A stretch of 64,000 nucleotides of DNA, from assembly GCA_958295855.1 (NCBI GenBank), contig OY282383.1, positions 4,506,481 through 4,570,480 of the forward strand. Reading direction: 5' to 3'. The notes under the pieces were generated by a model, which did not search any database, had not been told where the DNA came from, and saw nothing but the letters and a program-made list of their open reading frames with translations. Both the position numbers and the translations under genes were made by a program. Below, in pieces: positions 52,042 to 60,512 of this stretch. The stretch comes from an uncultured Poribacteria bacterium (GTDB lineage: Bacteria; Poribacteria; WGA-4E; WGA-3G). How positions within the stretch are numbered: position 1 is the first letter of the stretch; each line of letters starts with the position of its first letter.

Positions 52042-52197
52042 CACATTTTCTCTGTAACGGCAGGTTCCCGTGCCTGCCTTTGTTGGATGAACGCAAAGGG
52101 GGCGGGGCACCCTTTTTTGCAGGCTAATGGTACTTTGCCTCGAATTGGCAAAACCTTAGTGGCAGTGCCGTAGTGGCTGTTTTTGAAATCACGCATC

Positions 52198-52260
52198 GGG
52201 CAAGTGCTGCGGCATCGCCCGTACATTTTTCACGGGCAAGTGCTGCGGCATCACCCCTAC
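52198..52260 (+). repeat. Direct repeat with gcaagtgctgcggcatc core
   Basis: Two copies of gggcaagtgctgcggcatc (52198-52216 and 52234-52252), with diverging tails, lie just before the GT9 gene. No secondary structure or promoter stands out. Confidence 0.7.
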
Positions 52261-52276
52261 AGAAAGCAGCAAATTG

Positions 52277-53419
52277 ATGCAGTCCAATCGTCTCCAAAAG
52301 TATGTTGACCGGTACCTCGGCATTCCGCTGAGTTTTTTATTCGGCGCGTTTTGCCCCGGCAAAGCACTACCTCGTTCCGACTCCCCGAAAAAGATTCTGA
52401 TTATCCAACTCTCCGCTTTGGGGGACACGATTTTGGCTGTGCCCACCCTTCGGGCTATACGGTACCGTTTTCCCAATGCTGAAATAACGATGTTGGCTTC
52501 ATCGACGAACCTGGATTACCTGGCGCGCTGTCCCTATGTTGATAGACGCGTTGCCTTTCATTTTCCCGTGCATCGGTTGCTTTATGCGCTGCGCCGTGAG
52601 CGTTTTGATTGGGCGATTGACTTGGAGCATTGGCCGCGGCTAAGTGCTTTGCTGGCTTATGCAAGCGGCGCGCCGGTGCGCATCGGATTTAGCGCAGCCA
52701 AGCAGCATAGACACTTTCTTTTTACAGAGGTAGTGCCGCACCATCCCGGACAGCATGAAGTGCTGAACTTTTTGCACATTGCGCGCCGGCTGGCGTGTCC
52801 AATGCGTGGGAAGCAGCTCGAGGTCTGGTTCAGCGAGAGGGACCGGACGTGGGTGCTGGATACCTTGGCGACAGAAAAGGTGCTGCCAGAGCGGCCGCTT
52901 GTCGCATTCCATCCGGAGGCGGGCAGGCGAGGTGAACCGCGCCGGCGGTGGCCACAGGAACGCTATATTGCCTTAGCAGATGCACTCGTCGCACGCTATG
53001 GGGCACAGATCGTTTTGACAGGGGCACCCGGGGAGGTAGAGGTTTCACACCAGATCTCGGTACGCACAAAACACCCACCGGTGATGCTTGCGGGTAAAAC
53101 GGGCATTAATCAGCTCGCTGCGCTTTTTTCCCACGCAGATCTCGTGATTAGCGGAAATTGTGGGCCGATGCACCTTGCAGCGGCAGCAGGGACACCCATC
53201 ATTGCGCTGCATGGGCCCACCAATGCGGTGCAGTGGGGGCCTTGGACCTCTGAGGCGTATCCGGTTTGTGCGCATATCCCGTGTAGTCCTTGTCTGAATT
53301 TGGGATTTGAGTATGCGTGCCAAGCGTTGCCGGATGGCACATCGCCATGTATGCATACGATTGCGGTAGCGGAAGTGCTTCGGGGGTGTGAGATGTATTT
53401 GGCGGGATTCCGTAGCTAG
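52277..53419 (+). CDS. Family 9 glycosyltransferase (heptosyltransferase-like)
   Basis: A 380-residue GT9 enzyme with a GT-B fold. ILIIQLSALGDTILAVPTLRA is the family start, VAFHPEAG begins the nucleotide-binding half, and ADLVISGNCGPMHLAAAAGTPIIALHGPT is the conserved ADP-heptose-binding region. It resembles WaaC/WaaF-type ADP-heptose:LPS transferases, which act at the cytoplasmic face of the inner membrane. The sugar donor is unproven. ATG 52277 is chosen over an in-frame TTG directly before it. It stands apart from the lpx genes but fits lipopolysaccharide synthesis. Confidence 0.9.
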   Translation: MQSNRLQKYVDRYLGIPLSFLFGAFCPGKALPRSDSPKKILIIQLSALGDTILAVPTLRAIRYRFPNAEITMLASSTNLDYLARCPYVDRRVAFHFPVHRLLYALRRERFDWAIDLEHWPRLSALLAYASGAPVRIGFSAAKQHRHFLFTEVVPHHPGQHEVLNFLHIARRLACPMRGKQLEVWFSERDRTWVLDTLATEKVLPERPLVAFHPEAGRRGEPRRRWPQERYIALADALVARYGAQIVLTGAPGEVEVSHQISVRTKHPPVMLAGKTGINQLAALFSHADLVISGNCGPMHLAAAAGTPIIALHGPTNAVQWGPWTSEAYPVCAHIPCSPCLNLGFEYACQALPDGTSPCMHTIAVAEVLRGCEMYLAGFRS

Positions 53420-53527
53420 CAGAATCATCGCTCGGATTGTCTACAAAGCGAGCGGCCTCTTGAATGAAAATCGGTTTGACTTTTTACGCTTTTTATGTTA
53501 GACTTGCAAGCAAAGGAGGTTAAAATA

Positions 53528-53761
53528 ATGTCAGATCAAGAATTCAAAGAGCGGGTGTTGAGTGCCATCGAGGAGCTCAAACGAACCACTGAACGCATGG
53601 ATAATAGACTCATAACTGTCGAAAAAGACGTTGCCTGGATTAAGGGCAAATTAGAAGGCAGCCAGGAATCACACTCGAACAAAAATGCAAAATCTGCCCT
53701 ATGGATAGCATTGGGCTCTGCGGTTGCGGCTATCATATCGCTGCTCAGGTCGTTCTGGTAA
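53528..53761 (+). CDS. Small coiled-coil protein with a membrane helix
   Basis: A 77-residue protein. AAAGGAGG stands 9-10 bases before ATG 53528. Residues about 5-50 are a charged heptad coiled coil (IEELKRTTERMDNRLITVEKD) and residues about 57-75 (ALWIALGSAVAAIISLL) one membrane segment. It resembles DUF-type haemolysin-XhlA-like small membrane proteins and the protein at 2994. Function unknown. It stands alone after the GT9 gene and before the convergent groEL. Confidence 0.75.
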   Translation: MSDQEFKERVLSAIEELKRTTERMDNRLITVEKDVAWIKGKLEGSQESHSNKNAKSALWIALGSAVAAIISLLRSFW

Positions 53762-53830
53762 CTTGGTGCGAATGTGTGTAGCGCCGCAATAGATAGACAG
53801 GCGGGCCCTGTGGAAACCTCTGCCGGGCAA

Positions 53831-53861
53831 GAAAAGACGGGCGAGCCCTGAGGCTCGCCCG
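53831..53861 (-). terminator. Rho-independent terminator of groEL
   Basis: On the minus strand a GGGCGAGCC/GGCTCGCCC stem is followed by GTCTTTTCTT, 22-52 bases after the groEL stop. The T-run is interrupted, so the strength is moderate. Confidence 0.65.
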
Positions 53862-53882
53862 TACAGTTTTGGACAACAGGGG

Positions 53883-55508
53883 CTAGTACATGTCACCACC
53901 TGGGGGCATCGGGGGAGGAGGGGCTTCCTTCTCCGGAATTTCCGCGATGAGGGTTTCAGTGGTAATCATCAACGCGGCGATGCTTGCGGCATTTTGCAAC
54001 GCGACCCGGACAACCTTCGTCGGATCGGGGATGCCGGCTTCAAACATGTCAATGAAGCGTTCTTCACGTGCATCGTAGCCGATGTTTCCGCCTTCATCCT
54101 TAACTTTCGCAATGACGACCGAATCCTCTTGGCCGGCATTCTTTGCGATTTGGCGCAGCGGATCTTCGAGTGCGCGTGTGACAATAGAGACACCGACTGC
54201 CTCGGTGGCATCGCTGAGTTCAAGTGCTGCGAGAGCGGCTTGTGAGCGGACGAGTGCGACTCCGCCGCCAACAACAACGCCTTCCTCAACGGCTGCGCGA
54301 GTGGCGTGCATTGCGTCCTCGACGCGCGCCTTCTTCTCTTTCATCTCGACTTCGGTGGCGGCACCGACGTTAATCACCGCGACACCCCCCGCGAGTTTTG
54401 CGAGGCGTTCCTGCAACTTCTCCCGGTCATAATCGGAGGTAGTGTCTTCAATCTGGCGCCGGATCTGGTCGATGCGTCCCTGAATGGATTCGGTCCTGCC
54501 TTCACCTTCAACAATCGTCGTGTTGTCTTTGTCAATGACGATGCGTTTGGCAGTGCCGAGGTCGGTTAAGGTAACGTTTTCGAGATTAATGCCGAGGTCT
54601 TCGGAGATAACGCGGCCGTTTGTCAAGACAGCGATGTCCTCAAGCATGGCTTTTCGCCGGTCCCCGTAGCCGGGGGCTTTGACAGCAGCACATCGGAGGC
54701 TTCCGCGAATCTTGTTCACCACGACGGTGGCAAGTGCTTCACCTTCAACGTCTTCGGCGATAATCAGCAGGGGTTTGCCTTGTTGCGCGGTGTGTTCGAG
54801 AACAGGCACCAGGTCCTTCAGGCTGCTAATTTTCTTCTCATGGATGAGAATTGCCACGTCTTCTAAGACAGCTTCCATCCGGTCGGTATCTGTGACAAAG
54901 TAAGGTGACAAATAGCCGCGGTCGAACTGCATGCCTTCGACAACGTCAAGGGTTGTGTCGAGGCTTTTTGCTTCTTCCACAGTAATCACGCCGTCTTTTC
55001 CGACTTTTTCCATTGCATCGGCGATGAGATCCCCGATAGCGAAGTCGTTATTGGCGGAAATTGCGGCGACTTGGGAGATTTCGGTTTTCTCGGAGACTTC
55101 TTTGCTGAGCTCTTGGATAGCTTCCACGACTACTTCGACGGCTTTTTCAATGCCGCGTTTGAGTGCCATGGGGTTATGCCCAGCGGCGACGTTTTTCAAG
55201 CCTTCCCGATAAATCGACTGTGCCAAAATGGTTGCGGTGGTGGTGCCGTCGCCAGCAACATCGCTGGTTTTGGATGCAACCTCTTTCACCATCTGTGCGC
55301 CCATGTTTTCGTAAGCGTCTTCCAATTCAATTTCTTTTGCAACGGTAACGCCATCTTTAGTGATGGTGGGCGCGCCGAATTTCTTATCGAGGACGACGTT
55401 CCGTCCCTTCGGGCCCAACGTAACTTTAACGGCTTCCGCCAGCTTATCTACGCCTGCTTTGATGGCACTCCGTGCTTCTTCATCAAACGCTAGCTGTTTT
55501 GCTGCCAT
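53883..55508 (-). CDS. groEL: Chaperonin GroEL
   Basis: A 541-residue Hsp60, 7 residues shorter than E. coli GroEL. It assembles into the double-ring ATP-driven folding chamber with GroES. VTLGPKGRNVVLDK and DGTTTATILAQ mark the ATP site, and the GAATEVEMKEKKARVEDAMHATRAAVEEG block is the family signature. The C-terminal tail ends PPPPMPPGGDMY, shorter in GGM repeats than E. coli but usual elsewhere. ATG 55508 lies 16 bases after the groES stop, in the classical groES-groEL order. Confidence 0.97.
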   Translation of the reverse strand: MAAKQLAFDEEARSAIKAGVDKLAEAVKVTLGPKGRNVVLDKKFGAPTITKDGVTVAKEIELEDAYENMGAQMVKEVASKTSDVAGDGTTTATILAQSIYREGLKNVAAGHNPMALKRGIEKAVEVVVEAIQELSKEVSEKTEISQVAAISANNDFAIGDLIADAMEKVGKDGVITVEEAKSLDTTLDVVEGMQFDRGYLSPYFVTDTDRMEAVLEDVAILIHEKKISSLKDLVPVLEHTAQQGKPLLIIAEDVEGEALATVVVNKIRGSLRCAAVKAPGYGDRRKAMLEDIAVLTNGRVISEDLGINLENVTLTDLGTAKRIVIDKDNTTIVEGEGRTESIQGRIDQIRRQIEDTTSDYDREKLQERLAKLAGGVAVINVGAATEVEMKEKKARVEDAMHATRAAVEEGVVVGGGVALVRSQAALAALELSDATEAVGVSIVTRALEDPLRQIAKNAGQEDSVVIAKVKDEGGNIGYDAREERFIDMFEAGIPDPTKVVRVALQNAASIAALMITTETLIAEIPEKEAPPPPMPPGGDMY

Positions 55509-55524
55509 GTGCCTAACTCCTTTT

Positions 55525-55815
55525 CTAGTTAACCTTGGCTAAGATGTCATCTTCGCGCAAGATGAGATATTCTATACTGTCATACGTAACTTCGGTGCCG
55601 CCATATTTGGCGAAAAGCACACTATCGCCTACGGCGACATCAACGGGTTGACGCTCGCCGCTGTCGAGAAGCCGACCGGCGCCAACGGCAACCACCTCGC
55701 CTTCTTGCGGTTTTTCCTTTGCGGTGTCAGGAATAATAATCCCACCGCTCGTTGTTTGTTCTGCTTCATCAGAACGTTTGACGAGAATTCTATCGCCAAG
55801 AGGTACAAGTGCCAT
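55525..55815 (-). CDS. groES: Co-chaperonin GroES
   Basis: A 96-residue GroES, the heptameric lid of GroEL. MALVPLGDRILVKR is the typical start, TSGGIIIPDTAKEKPQEG the mobile loop that binds GroEL, and EYLILREDDILAKV the C-terminal strand. ATG 55815 is chosen by family alignment; AAGGAG is about 12 bases ahead. No CIRCE element (TTAGCACTC inverted repeat) is seen upstream, but a near-perfect palindrome at 55932-55956 overlaps a likely -10, so a repressor other than HrcA may control the operon. Confidence 0.97.
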   Translation of the reverse strand: MALVPLGDRILVKRSDEAEQTTSGGIIIPDTAKEKPQEGEVVAVGAGRLLDSGERQPVDVAVGDSVLFAKYGGTEVTYDSIEYLILREDDILAKVN

Positions 55816-55931
55816 GTCTCTGAATTTCTCCTTAGGTTTTGCGCGCATCAAACGCGCGTTGACAAGAATAGGACGCCTATGATGGGAAAACACAGTGAAA
55901 AAACACCCTATAGGAATCCGTTTGCAATTCC

Positions 55932-55956
55932 TTGCTATTATACATGTATATAGCAA
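55932..55956. promoter_or_regulatory. Near-perfect palindrome upstream of groES
   Basis: TTGCTAT-TATACATGTATA-TAGCAA; with one extra T it is a 24-bp perfect palindrome. On the minus strand it contains TATAAT (55942-55937), a -10 candidate about 120 bases before groES. A clear -35 was not found. Confidence 0.5.
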
Positions 55957-56125
55957 TATTTGTGCCAATATGCAAAACCCTTATGTACCCACAGATGCCC
56001 CGAAAGTTGTGACATTTTGGCCTTATTTTAAGTAGGACAAATTGTCGCAAAAGGCGAATGCTTGAACGAAGTGTGCCATTTTGGCACATAGCACGGTTGG
56101 AAACCGCGCCTACAAGCAGAGAAAA

Positions 56126-57103
56126 TCAGCAATGGACAACCTGGCCGGTCTGGCCGGCGCGGTACGCCGCAGCGAGGATCTCGTTTGCTCTTAAGCCGTC
56201 CATCCCGCTGGTGATTGGAGCAGTCCCATGCTGTACGCATGCTGCAAAATGCTCAAACTGATGTTGATACAGGTCCTCGTATTGAGACGGGATTAATTGT
56301 GTCTCACCGTCAAAGTGGGTGCGGATTTTCCAGCCATCGTCGTTGTAAACCCAGACGGTGCCTTCTGTGCCGTAGAGTTCCAGCACGATGTCACAGTGCG
56401 GGACAGAAAAACTGAGGTCGGTGAACGCTTGTGCGCCGTTATCAAAACGTAGCAGGATGCCCCCTGTTTCCTCAACGGGGTAGTCATGGATTGTGCTGTT
56501 ATAGAAGGCACTGACTGCAGTGACTTCACCGATGAGGTAACGGAGCATGTCTACGCTGTGAGGTCCCAAATCCATGAAGCAGCCGCCCCCGCCTTTTTCT
56601 GGCTGCGCCCGCCATTCGTCCAATGCGAGCGGGTACTGTTTTAGGAAAGGCATGCGTCCGTGGACTATCTGCCCAAAACGTCCGGCGTTTACCCAGGTTC
56701 GGAGCTGCTGAAAGCAGGAGTGGAATCGAAACAGGAAGCAGACCTGGAGGTGTACGCCGTTGGCATCGCAGGCTGAAATCATCTGTGTGCATTCCTGCGG
56801 TGTGAGTGCCATCGGTTTATCACAGAGCACGTGCAAGCCGAGTTCTGCAGCGGCAATCACCTGTTCGCAGTGCAGATGGACAGGGGTGGAGACGTAAATT
56901 GCATCGAGTGCATCGTCTGCTAAGAGTGCATCAATGGTGGTATAGGCTGTAGCGGCACCGTATTCGGTTGCGAGTCGTTTTGCGCGGTCGGCGTCGCGGG
57001 AGAGGAGCGCATGGAGTTCTGCGTTGTCTGCCTTTTGGATGGCGGGCATCGCTCGCCGTTGCGCGACGCTCCCCGCACCTAACACACCCCATTTTAATTT
57101 CAT
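56126..57103 (-). CDS. Gfo/Idh/MocA-family oxidoreductase
   Basis: A 325-residue NAD(P)-dependent oxidoreductase. WGVLGAGSVAQRRA is the Rossmann motif, VSTPVHLHCEQV and LCDKPMALT the substrate/catalytic region (CDKP instead of the usual CEKP, lysine retained), and GGGGCFMDLGPHSVDMLRYL the glycine-rich helix with the catalytic histidine. Such enzymes oxidise sugars, inositols or their derivatives; the substrate is unknown. ATG 57103 overlaps the stop of the PD-(D/E)XK gene (ATGA), so it is expressed from that gene's promoter. Confidence 0.92.
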   Translation of the reverse strand: MKLKWGVLGAGSVAQRRAMPAIQKADNAELHALLSRDADRAKRLATEYGAATAYTTIDALLADDALDAIYVSTPVHLHCEQVIAAAELGLHVLCDKPMALTPQECTQMISACDANGVHLQVCFLFRFHSCFQQLRTWVNAGRFGQIVHGRMPFLKQYPLALDEWRAQPEKGGGGCFMDLGPHSVDMLRYLIGEVTAVSAFYNSTIHDYPVEETGGILLRFDNGAQAFTDLSFSVPHCDIVLELYGTEGTVWVYNDDGWKIRTHFDGETQLIPSQYEDLYQHQFEHFAACVQHGTAPITSGMDGLRANEILAAAYRAGQTGQVVHC

Positions 57104-57717
57104 TTGTTTGTGTCCCTCGTCCCGGCCGCTTTGAAGACAGAATTCACGGCACCGAAAAGTGCTGGCAAGTTATCCATAGTCACGCTCGTTCTGTTTCGGG
57201 TGAAGGCATCGCCAATAAGGTACCCAAATTGCCACAATGTGCCGTCGCTCACAATGCCGTAGACAGGGACATCCGGCTCGGCATTTATTTTTTGGGCGGC
57301 TACCAACTCCGCGAGACATTGCCCCCAGCCTTGCTCAAAATCGTTCTTCTTGGCTTCAACCAGCATTATCAGGGGTGTGCCAACAACGGGAAGGCCGAGT
57401 TCAGATCTTGTGGAGATAAGGTAATCTGGGGTGCCGCTCAGCGTCTCATCGTAAACGATGGATTTCTTTATCCAGAGGGCGTAGCTTTCGGCGTACCCTT
57501 TGTATATCTCCTTTAAAATCGGGAAGATAATTGCCTCACACCGCGAGGCCTCGGATGTGAATACATCAATGTATTGCATACAAAACTCAAAGTCTTGCAG
57601 GAACTGTTCTGAAGGGGTACCTGCGGTTTCCTCAATCCGGACGAAGTCTTTTACCGTGTATCTGATTCTGAATTTCTCGAGTACTTCAGGAATAGTCTTG
57701 AAATCGCTAAATGCCAT
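57100..57717 (-). CDS. PD-(D/E)XK-like protein, paralogue A
   Basis: A 205-residue protein with a restriction-nuclease-like core: D98 in SGTPDYLIS, E121-A-K123 in LVEAKKND, and Q133 in the following helix (WGQCLAELVAAQ). The N-terminal MAFSDFKTIPEVLEKF is nearly identical in the paralogue at 63192-63866, as are the promoter and GGAGG site. The proteins are about 85 percent identical by eye over the shared region. Family members of this kind are scattered through cyanobacteria and uncultured bacteria with no established role; nuclease activity is inferred. It is translationally coupled to the Gfo/Idh gene. Confidence 0.75.
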   Translation of the reverse strand: MAFSDFKTIPEVLEKFRIRYTVKDFVRIEETAGTPSEQFLQDFEFCMQYIDVFTSEASRCEAIIFPILKEIYKGYAESYALWIKKSIVYDETLSGTPDYLISTRSELGLPVVGTPLIMLVEAKKNDFEQGWGQCLAELVAAQKINAEPDVPVYGIVSDGTLWQFGYLIGDAFTRNRTSVTMDNLPALFGAVNSVFKAAGTRDTNK

Positions 57718-57737
57718 GGATTTGTCCTCCTATCTTA

Positions 57738-57766
57738 ATTATAGCATAGCGTACGGAATATGTCAA
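57738..57766 (-). promoter_or_regulatory. Promoter of PD-(D/E)XK paralogue A
   Basis: Minus strand TTGACA (57766-57761), a 17-base spacer and TATAAT (57743-57738). AGGAGG stands just before the ATG. Confidence 0.8.
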
Positions 57767-57813
57767 CAACGGTCTTCAGTTTTTTTTTAGGGCATTTATA
57801 GTCATCGATTGGC

Positions 57814-58488
57814 TTATGTTAACAGCAGATGCACGCCGGTAGCAAAGAGGAAGAAGAGCACTATTCTGGAAAAGAGACGCTCTGGGACACGGTTGTTTAG
57901 TGAGATGCCTGTCAGGACACCTAACCCAATGAAGGGAAGGAGCGCGATTGCCTCAACGAGGAGTTCAAAGGAAAAGAGTTCGAGCTGGTAGTAAAATGGG
58001 ATTTTGACGAAGTTCATTAGAAAATAGATTGCGGTTGTTGTAGCGACGAAGGTGGTGTTGCCTAAGCGTTGTGGGAGGAGATACATGACAACGACAAGCC
58101 CGCCCATGTGTGCGAGGGTTGAGAATGCACCGGTTAGGATGCCTGCGAAAAGCCCGTGCCAGGCTTTGAACTGGATGGCTACTTCCAGGGCGGCGGCGTT
58201 CCCCAGCCGATGTTGCCAATGTGGCCTCAGAAATTCTAACACGGCGAACAGACAGGCGATGCCGCCAATGAGCTTCTTCAGGTGAACGTCGGAAATATCC
58301 TTCAAAATCAGGCTTGCTAAGGCGATGCCCACGAGGGCACCGAGTACTAACCGCACAACGTTTTCGCGATGCCACCGCTTCCAGTAGTGACGGAGTGAGA
58401 AGACATCTGTTGAGAACAGGAGCAGGAGCATCAACCCGATGACGTTGCGGGCTGCGCGGAATTGGGTGAACATTGGGACGACAATCAT
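57814..58488 (-). CDS. TauE/SafE-family membrane permease, start unclear
   Basis: A sulfite-exporter-like TauE/SafE protein with at least six membrane helices. The first in-frame ATG (58488) falls inside the conserved first helix: the frame upstream reads YEIIILCFGAWLTGVSKAGFGGGIG, the classical TauE N-terminus, and stays open to about 58640, but holds no ATG, GTG or TTG between 58488 and 58620. A full-length protein of about 250 residues would need a start at ATC 58566 (AGAGG 6 bases upstream), CTG 58590 or another rare codon. A promoter (58670-58642) lies upstream. Transported species likely a sulfur anion or organosulfonate. Confidence 0.7.
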   Translation of the reverse strand: MIVVPMFTQFRAARNVIGLMLLLLFSTDVFSLRHYWKRWHRENVVRLVLGALVGIALASLILKDISDVHLKKLIGGIACLFAVLEFLRPHWQHRLGNAAALEVAIQFKAWHGLFAGILTGAFSTLAHMGGLVVVMYLLPQRLGNTTFVATTTAIYFLMNFVKIPFYYQLELFSFELLVEAIALLPFIGLGVLTGISLNNRVPERLFSRIVLFFLFATGVHLLLT

Positions 58489-58641
58489 GCCGATGCCGCC
58501 ACCGAAGCCGGCTTTGCTGACTCCGGTGAGCCATGCGCCGAAACATAAGATGATGATTTCGTAGATGGAGTGCCTCTTTTGGGTTTTCAGTTTGTCGTTT
58601 TTGGTTTCGGGAGCAGAACGAAAGGTGTCTATAATAGCGTT

Positions 58642-58670
58642 AGTATAACGAATTTTGGGGGATGTGTCAA
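58642..58670 (-). promoter_or_regulatory. Promoter for the TauE gene
   Basis: Minus strand TTGACA (58670-58665), 17 bases, TATACT (58647-58642). It is divergent from the rpsU promoter, with about 33 bases between the two -35 boxes. Confidence 0.7.
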
Positions 58671-58702
58671 ATAGTGTTTGGTTTTTGTAAACCGAAAAAT
58701 AC

Positions 58703-58731
58703 TTGACATCTAGTACTGCATGTGATACAAT
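58703..58731 (+). promoter_or_regulatory. Promoter of rpsU
   Basis: TTGACA (58703-58708), 17 bases and TACAAT (58726-58731), followed by TATAAT-like tataattaat. It lies 40 bases before ATG 58772. Confidence 0.8.
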
Positions 58732-58771
58732 ATAATTAATGTTTTCATAATTACTACGGAGGATTTTTAAA

Positions 58772-59005
58772 ATGGTTCAAGTAGAAGTTAGCGTTGATTC
58801 CAATGAAGCATTTGATAGGGCACTTGCACGCTTTAAGAAGATGTGCGGAAAAGCGGGAATCGTCACAGAAATTAAGAAGCGGAGTTTCTATGAGAAACCG
58901 AGCGAGAAGCGGCGCAGAATCGAGATGAAACGGCAGCGGAAGGTTAAACCCCGCCGGATGGAATACCGGCCGCAGTCGCAGTCGTACTATAACAATGGCC
59001 GCTAG
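58772..59005 (+). CDS. rpsU: 30S ribosomal protein bS21
   Basis: A 77-residue S21. MVQVEVSVDSNEAFDRALARFKKMC matches the family N-terminus and the C-terminal half is strongly basic (KRRRIEMKRQRKVKPRR) with an extended RPQSQSYYNN tail. S21 helps mRNA binding at the 30S platform next to the anti-Shine-Dalgarno. ATG 58772 has GGAGG upstream. It is followed by the dsRBD gene at 21 bases, so both are in one transcript ended by a terminator at 59562. Confidence 0.95.
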   Translation: MVQVEVSVDSNEAFDRALARFKKMCGKAGIVTEIKKRSFYEKPSEKRRRIEMKRQRKVKPRRMEYRPQSQSYYNNGR

Positions 59006-59026
59006 GGCCCACGAAAGGAGGCATGC

Positions 59027-59545
59027 ATGGCAGAGCGGGGTACTGGCGAAGCGATGCAAAATTATAAAGGGCTTTTGATTCAATACTGTCAGGAACGTGG
59101 GTTGAGCCAGCCGGTCTATACCGAGACGCAGCAGGGCCCACCGGATGCCCCGAGTTGGCATGTCACTGTTCATTATGGGGAGTGGGTTCATGAGACACCT
59201 GAGCCGATTCCTGGCTCAAAAAAGTTTGCACACCAGGTAGCCTCTAAGCAGATTTTATCAGAAATTGATTCTCGGCGCGAAAGTTTTTTGGCAGGCGACA
59301 CAGTTGAGCAGGAGTTTATCCCCTTACCACCGCCTGTTGTAAGTGAGCCTGTGCCGCTTGAAGTCCCGATTTCTCTTGTTTCTCGCGCATTGACAATTGC
59401 GAACGAACACTTGACAACATCACAACCTACGCGGTACCGGATGCTTTCTGAAGCTGAATTCTCGAAAAAATTGGCTATATTGACACTACAGATTGTCCGG
59501 GACCTGGTTGAGCAGGCGGATGAGGACGAGATTACGTTTAAGTAG
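59027..59545 (+). CDS. Protein with an N-terminal double-stranded RNA-binding domain
   Basis: A 172-residue protein. Residues about 10-80 (NYKGLLIQYCQERGLSQPVY ... HVTVHYG ... SKKFAHQVASKQIL) fit the alpha-beta-beta-beta-alpha dsRBM, including the C-terminal KK-x-A helix that touches RNA. The remaining 90 residues are proline-rich then helical and unassigned. Outside RNase III, bacterial dsRBM proteins are uncommon. It is co-transcribed with rpsU. ATG 59027 follows AAAGGAGG. A role in RNA structure recognition, translation or RNA decay is an inference. Confidence 0.75.
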   Translation: MAERGTGEAMQNYKGLLIQYCQERGLSQPVYTETQQGPPDAPSWHVTVHYGEWVHETPEPIPGSKKFAHQVASKQILSEIDSRRESFLAGDTVEQEFIPLPPPVVSEPVPLEVPISLVSRALTIANEHLTTSQPTRYRMLSEAEFSKKLAILTLQIVRDLVEQADEDEITFK

Positions 59546-59561
59546 CGTTTGTTTTTATCTA

Positions 59562-59592
59562 ACGCAGGGCTTCGGTGCCCTGCGTTTTTTTT
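59562..59592 (+). terminator. Rho-independent terminator after the dsRBD gene
   Basis: Stem ACGCAGGGC-ttcggt-GCCCTGCGT (UUCG-type loop) followed by nine T residues. The clearest terminator in the window. Confidence 0.95.
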
Positions 59593-59677
59593 TAGGTTGC
59601 CCGTATGGTGGTGTTGGCGACAGGCAGGCACTATGGGAAATGGGCAGTCACTGCGGCACTGCCCGGACAGTTAACAC

Positions 59678-60379
59678 TCACGGCTTGCGTCCGAGGAAAT
59701 ATACCGCCGATGCGAGGATGTAGGCATGCGGGTGTAATAACAGCACCCAGTCTAATAGCACGAGCGGGAATGTTAACCACCCTACGATTAGCGAGAGCAC
59801 CTTCGCTAACAAGAGGTTACCAAAGGAACAGCACAACCCAACATATTCTCGGAAAATCCAGTGTAGGGCAGCAGTGGGGCCGGCACACGCGCCGCTCTCA
59901 ATTTCGGAGAAGGCGGCGAAGCGTTGAACGATGCCGGTCGTTGTCCAACGCTGGTAATCGTGGGGGGAGGCGTGATAGCCTTGTAGGAAGGGCACCGCGA
60001 CGCAGATATACCCGCCGGGCTTGAGGACGCGATACATCTCTGCGACGACGAGGTTCGGGGAGCGAACGTGTTCCAGCACGGCTTCAGAGATCACAGCATC
60101 GAAGGTGTTATCTTTGAAGGGTAACAGGTGTCCATCGCCGAGGACATCGGCTTGGGGTGTCGCCTCGATGTCGAGGTTAATGATGTGTGGTGCGCGGCGG
60201 TGGGTGCCGGCACCGAGGTCAAGGAGAGTCGCGTCGGGACTGAGGTGCCGGAGAAGGCGTTTGACGCAGCGGTTCCAGCGTGGGGCCGGATAAGGGCACC
60301 CCATGAGGTGGGAAAGCAGTCGGTTTTGGCGGAGTTTACGTTTGACGCGTGAGATGAGCTCTGTCTGTGGCTTTGGCAT
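59678..60379 (-). CDS. SAM-dependent methyltransferase with C-terminal membrane helix
   Basis: A 233-residue class I methyltransferase. Motif I is LLDLGAGTHRRAP, DNTFDAVISEAVLEHVRSPNLV is the post-motif and VLKPGGYICVAVPF motif III. The last 60 residues contain a hydrophobic stretch (LLAKVLSLIVGWLTFPLVLLDWVLLL) that should lie in the membrane, suggesting a lipid or polyprenyl substrate. ATG 60379 is preferred over the upstream frame because GAAAGG stands 6-7 bases ahead. Divergent from the YihY-type gene. Confidence 0.85.
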   Translation of the reverse strand: MPKPQTELISRVKRKLRQNRLLSHLMGCPYPAPRWNRCVKRLLRHLSPDATLLDLGAGTHRRAPHIINLDIEATPQADVLGDGHLLPFKDNTFDAVISEAVLEHVRSPNLVVAEMYRVLKPGGYICVAVPFLQGYHASPHDYQRWTTTGIVQRFAAFSEIESGACAGPTAALHWIFREYVGLCCSFGNLLLAKVLSLIVGWLTFPLVLLDWVLLLHPHAYILASAVYFLGRKP

Positions 60380-60512
60380 ATCCAGCCTTTCTTGTAGGGG
60401 CAGGTCCCTGTGTCTGCCCTTGTTAGGTGGCTTTAAAAACGCATGGCAAGGCACGGGAACAATGAATTGCGCTGCTACCTGCTTGCACGCCGGTAAGGCG
60501 TGGTGGTGATAA

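Noticed and set aside
53890..55493. Reading frames antisense to groEL
   Set aside because: Low-complexity shadows of a strongly conserved gene.
55861..56040. CIRCE heat-shock operator upstream of groES
   Set aside because: No TTAGCACTC/GAGTGCTAA inverted pair could be found on either strand.
57965..58546. Overlapping reading frame with ATG 58546 opposite the TauE start problem
   Set aside because: It is the wrong frame for the TauE fold and its arginine/histidine-rich peptide resembles no family; it does not solve the missing start codon.
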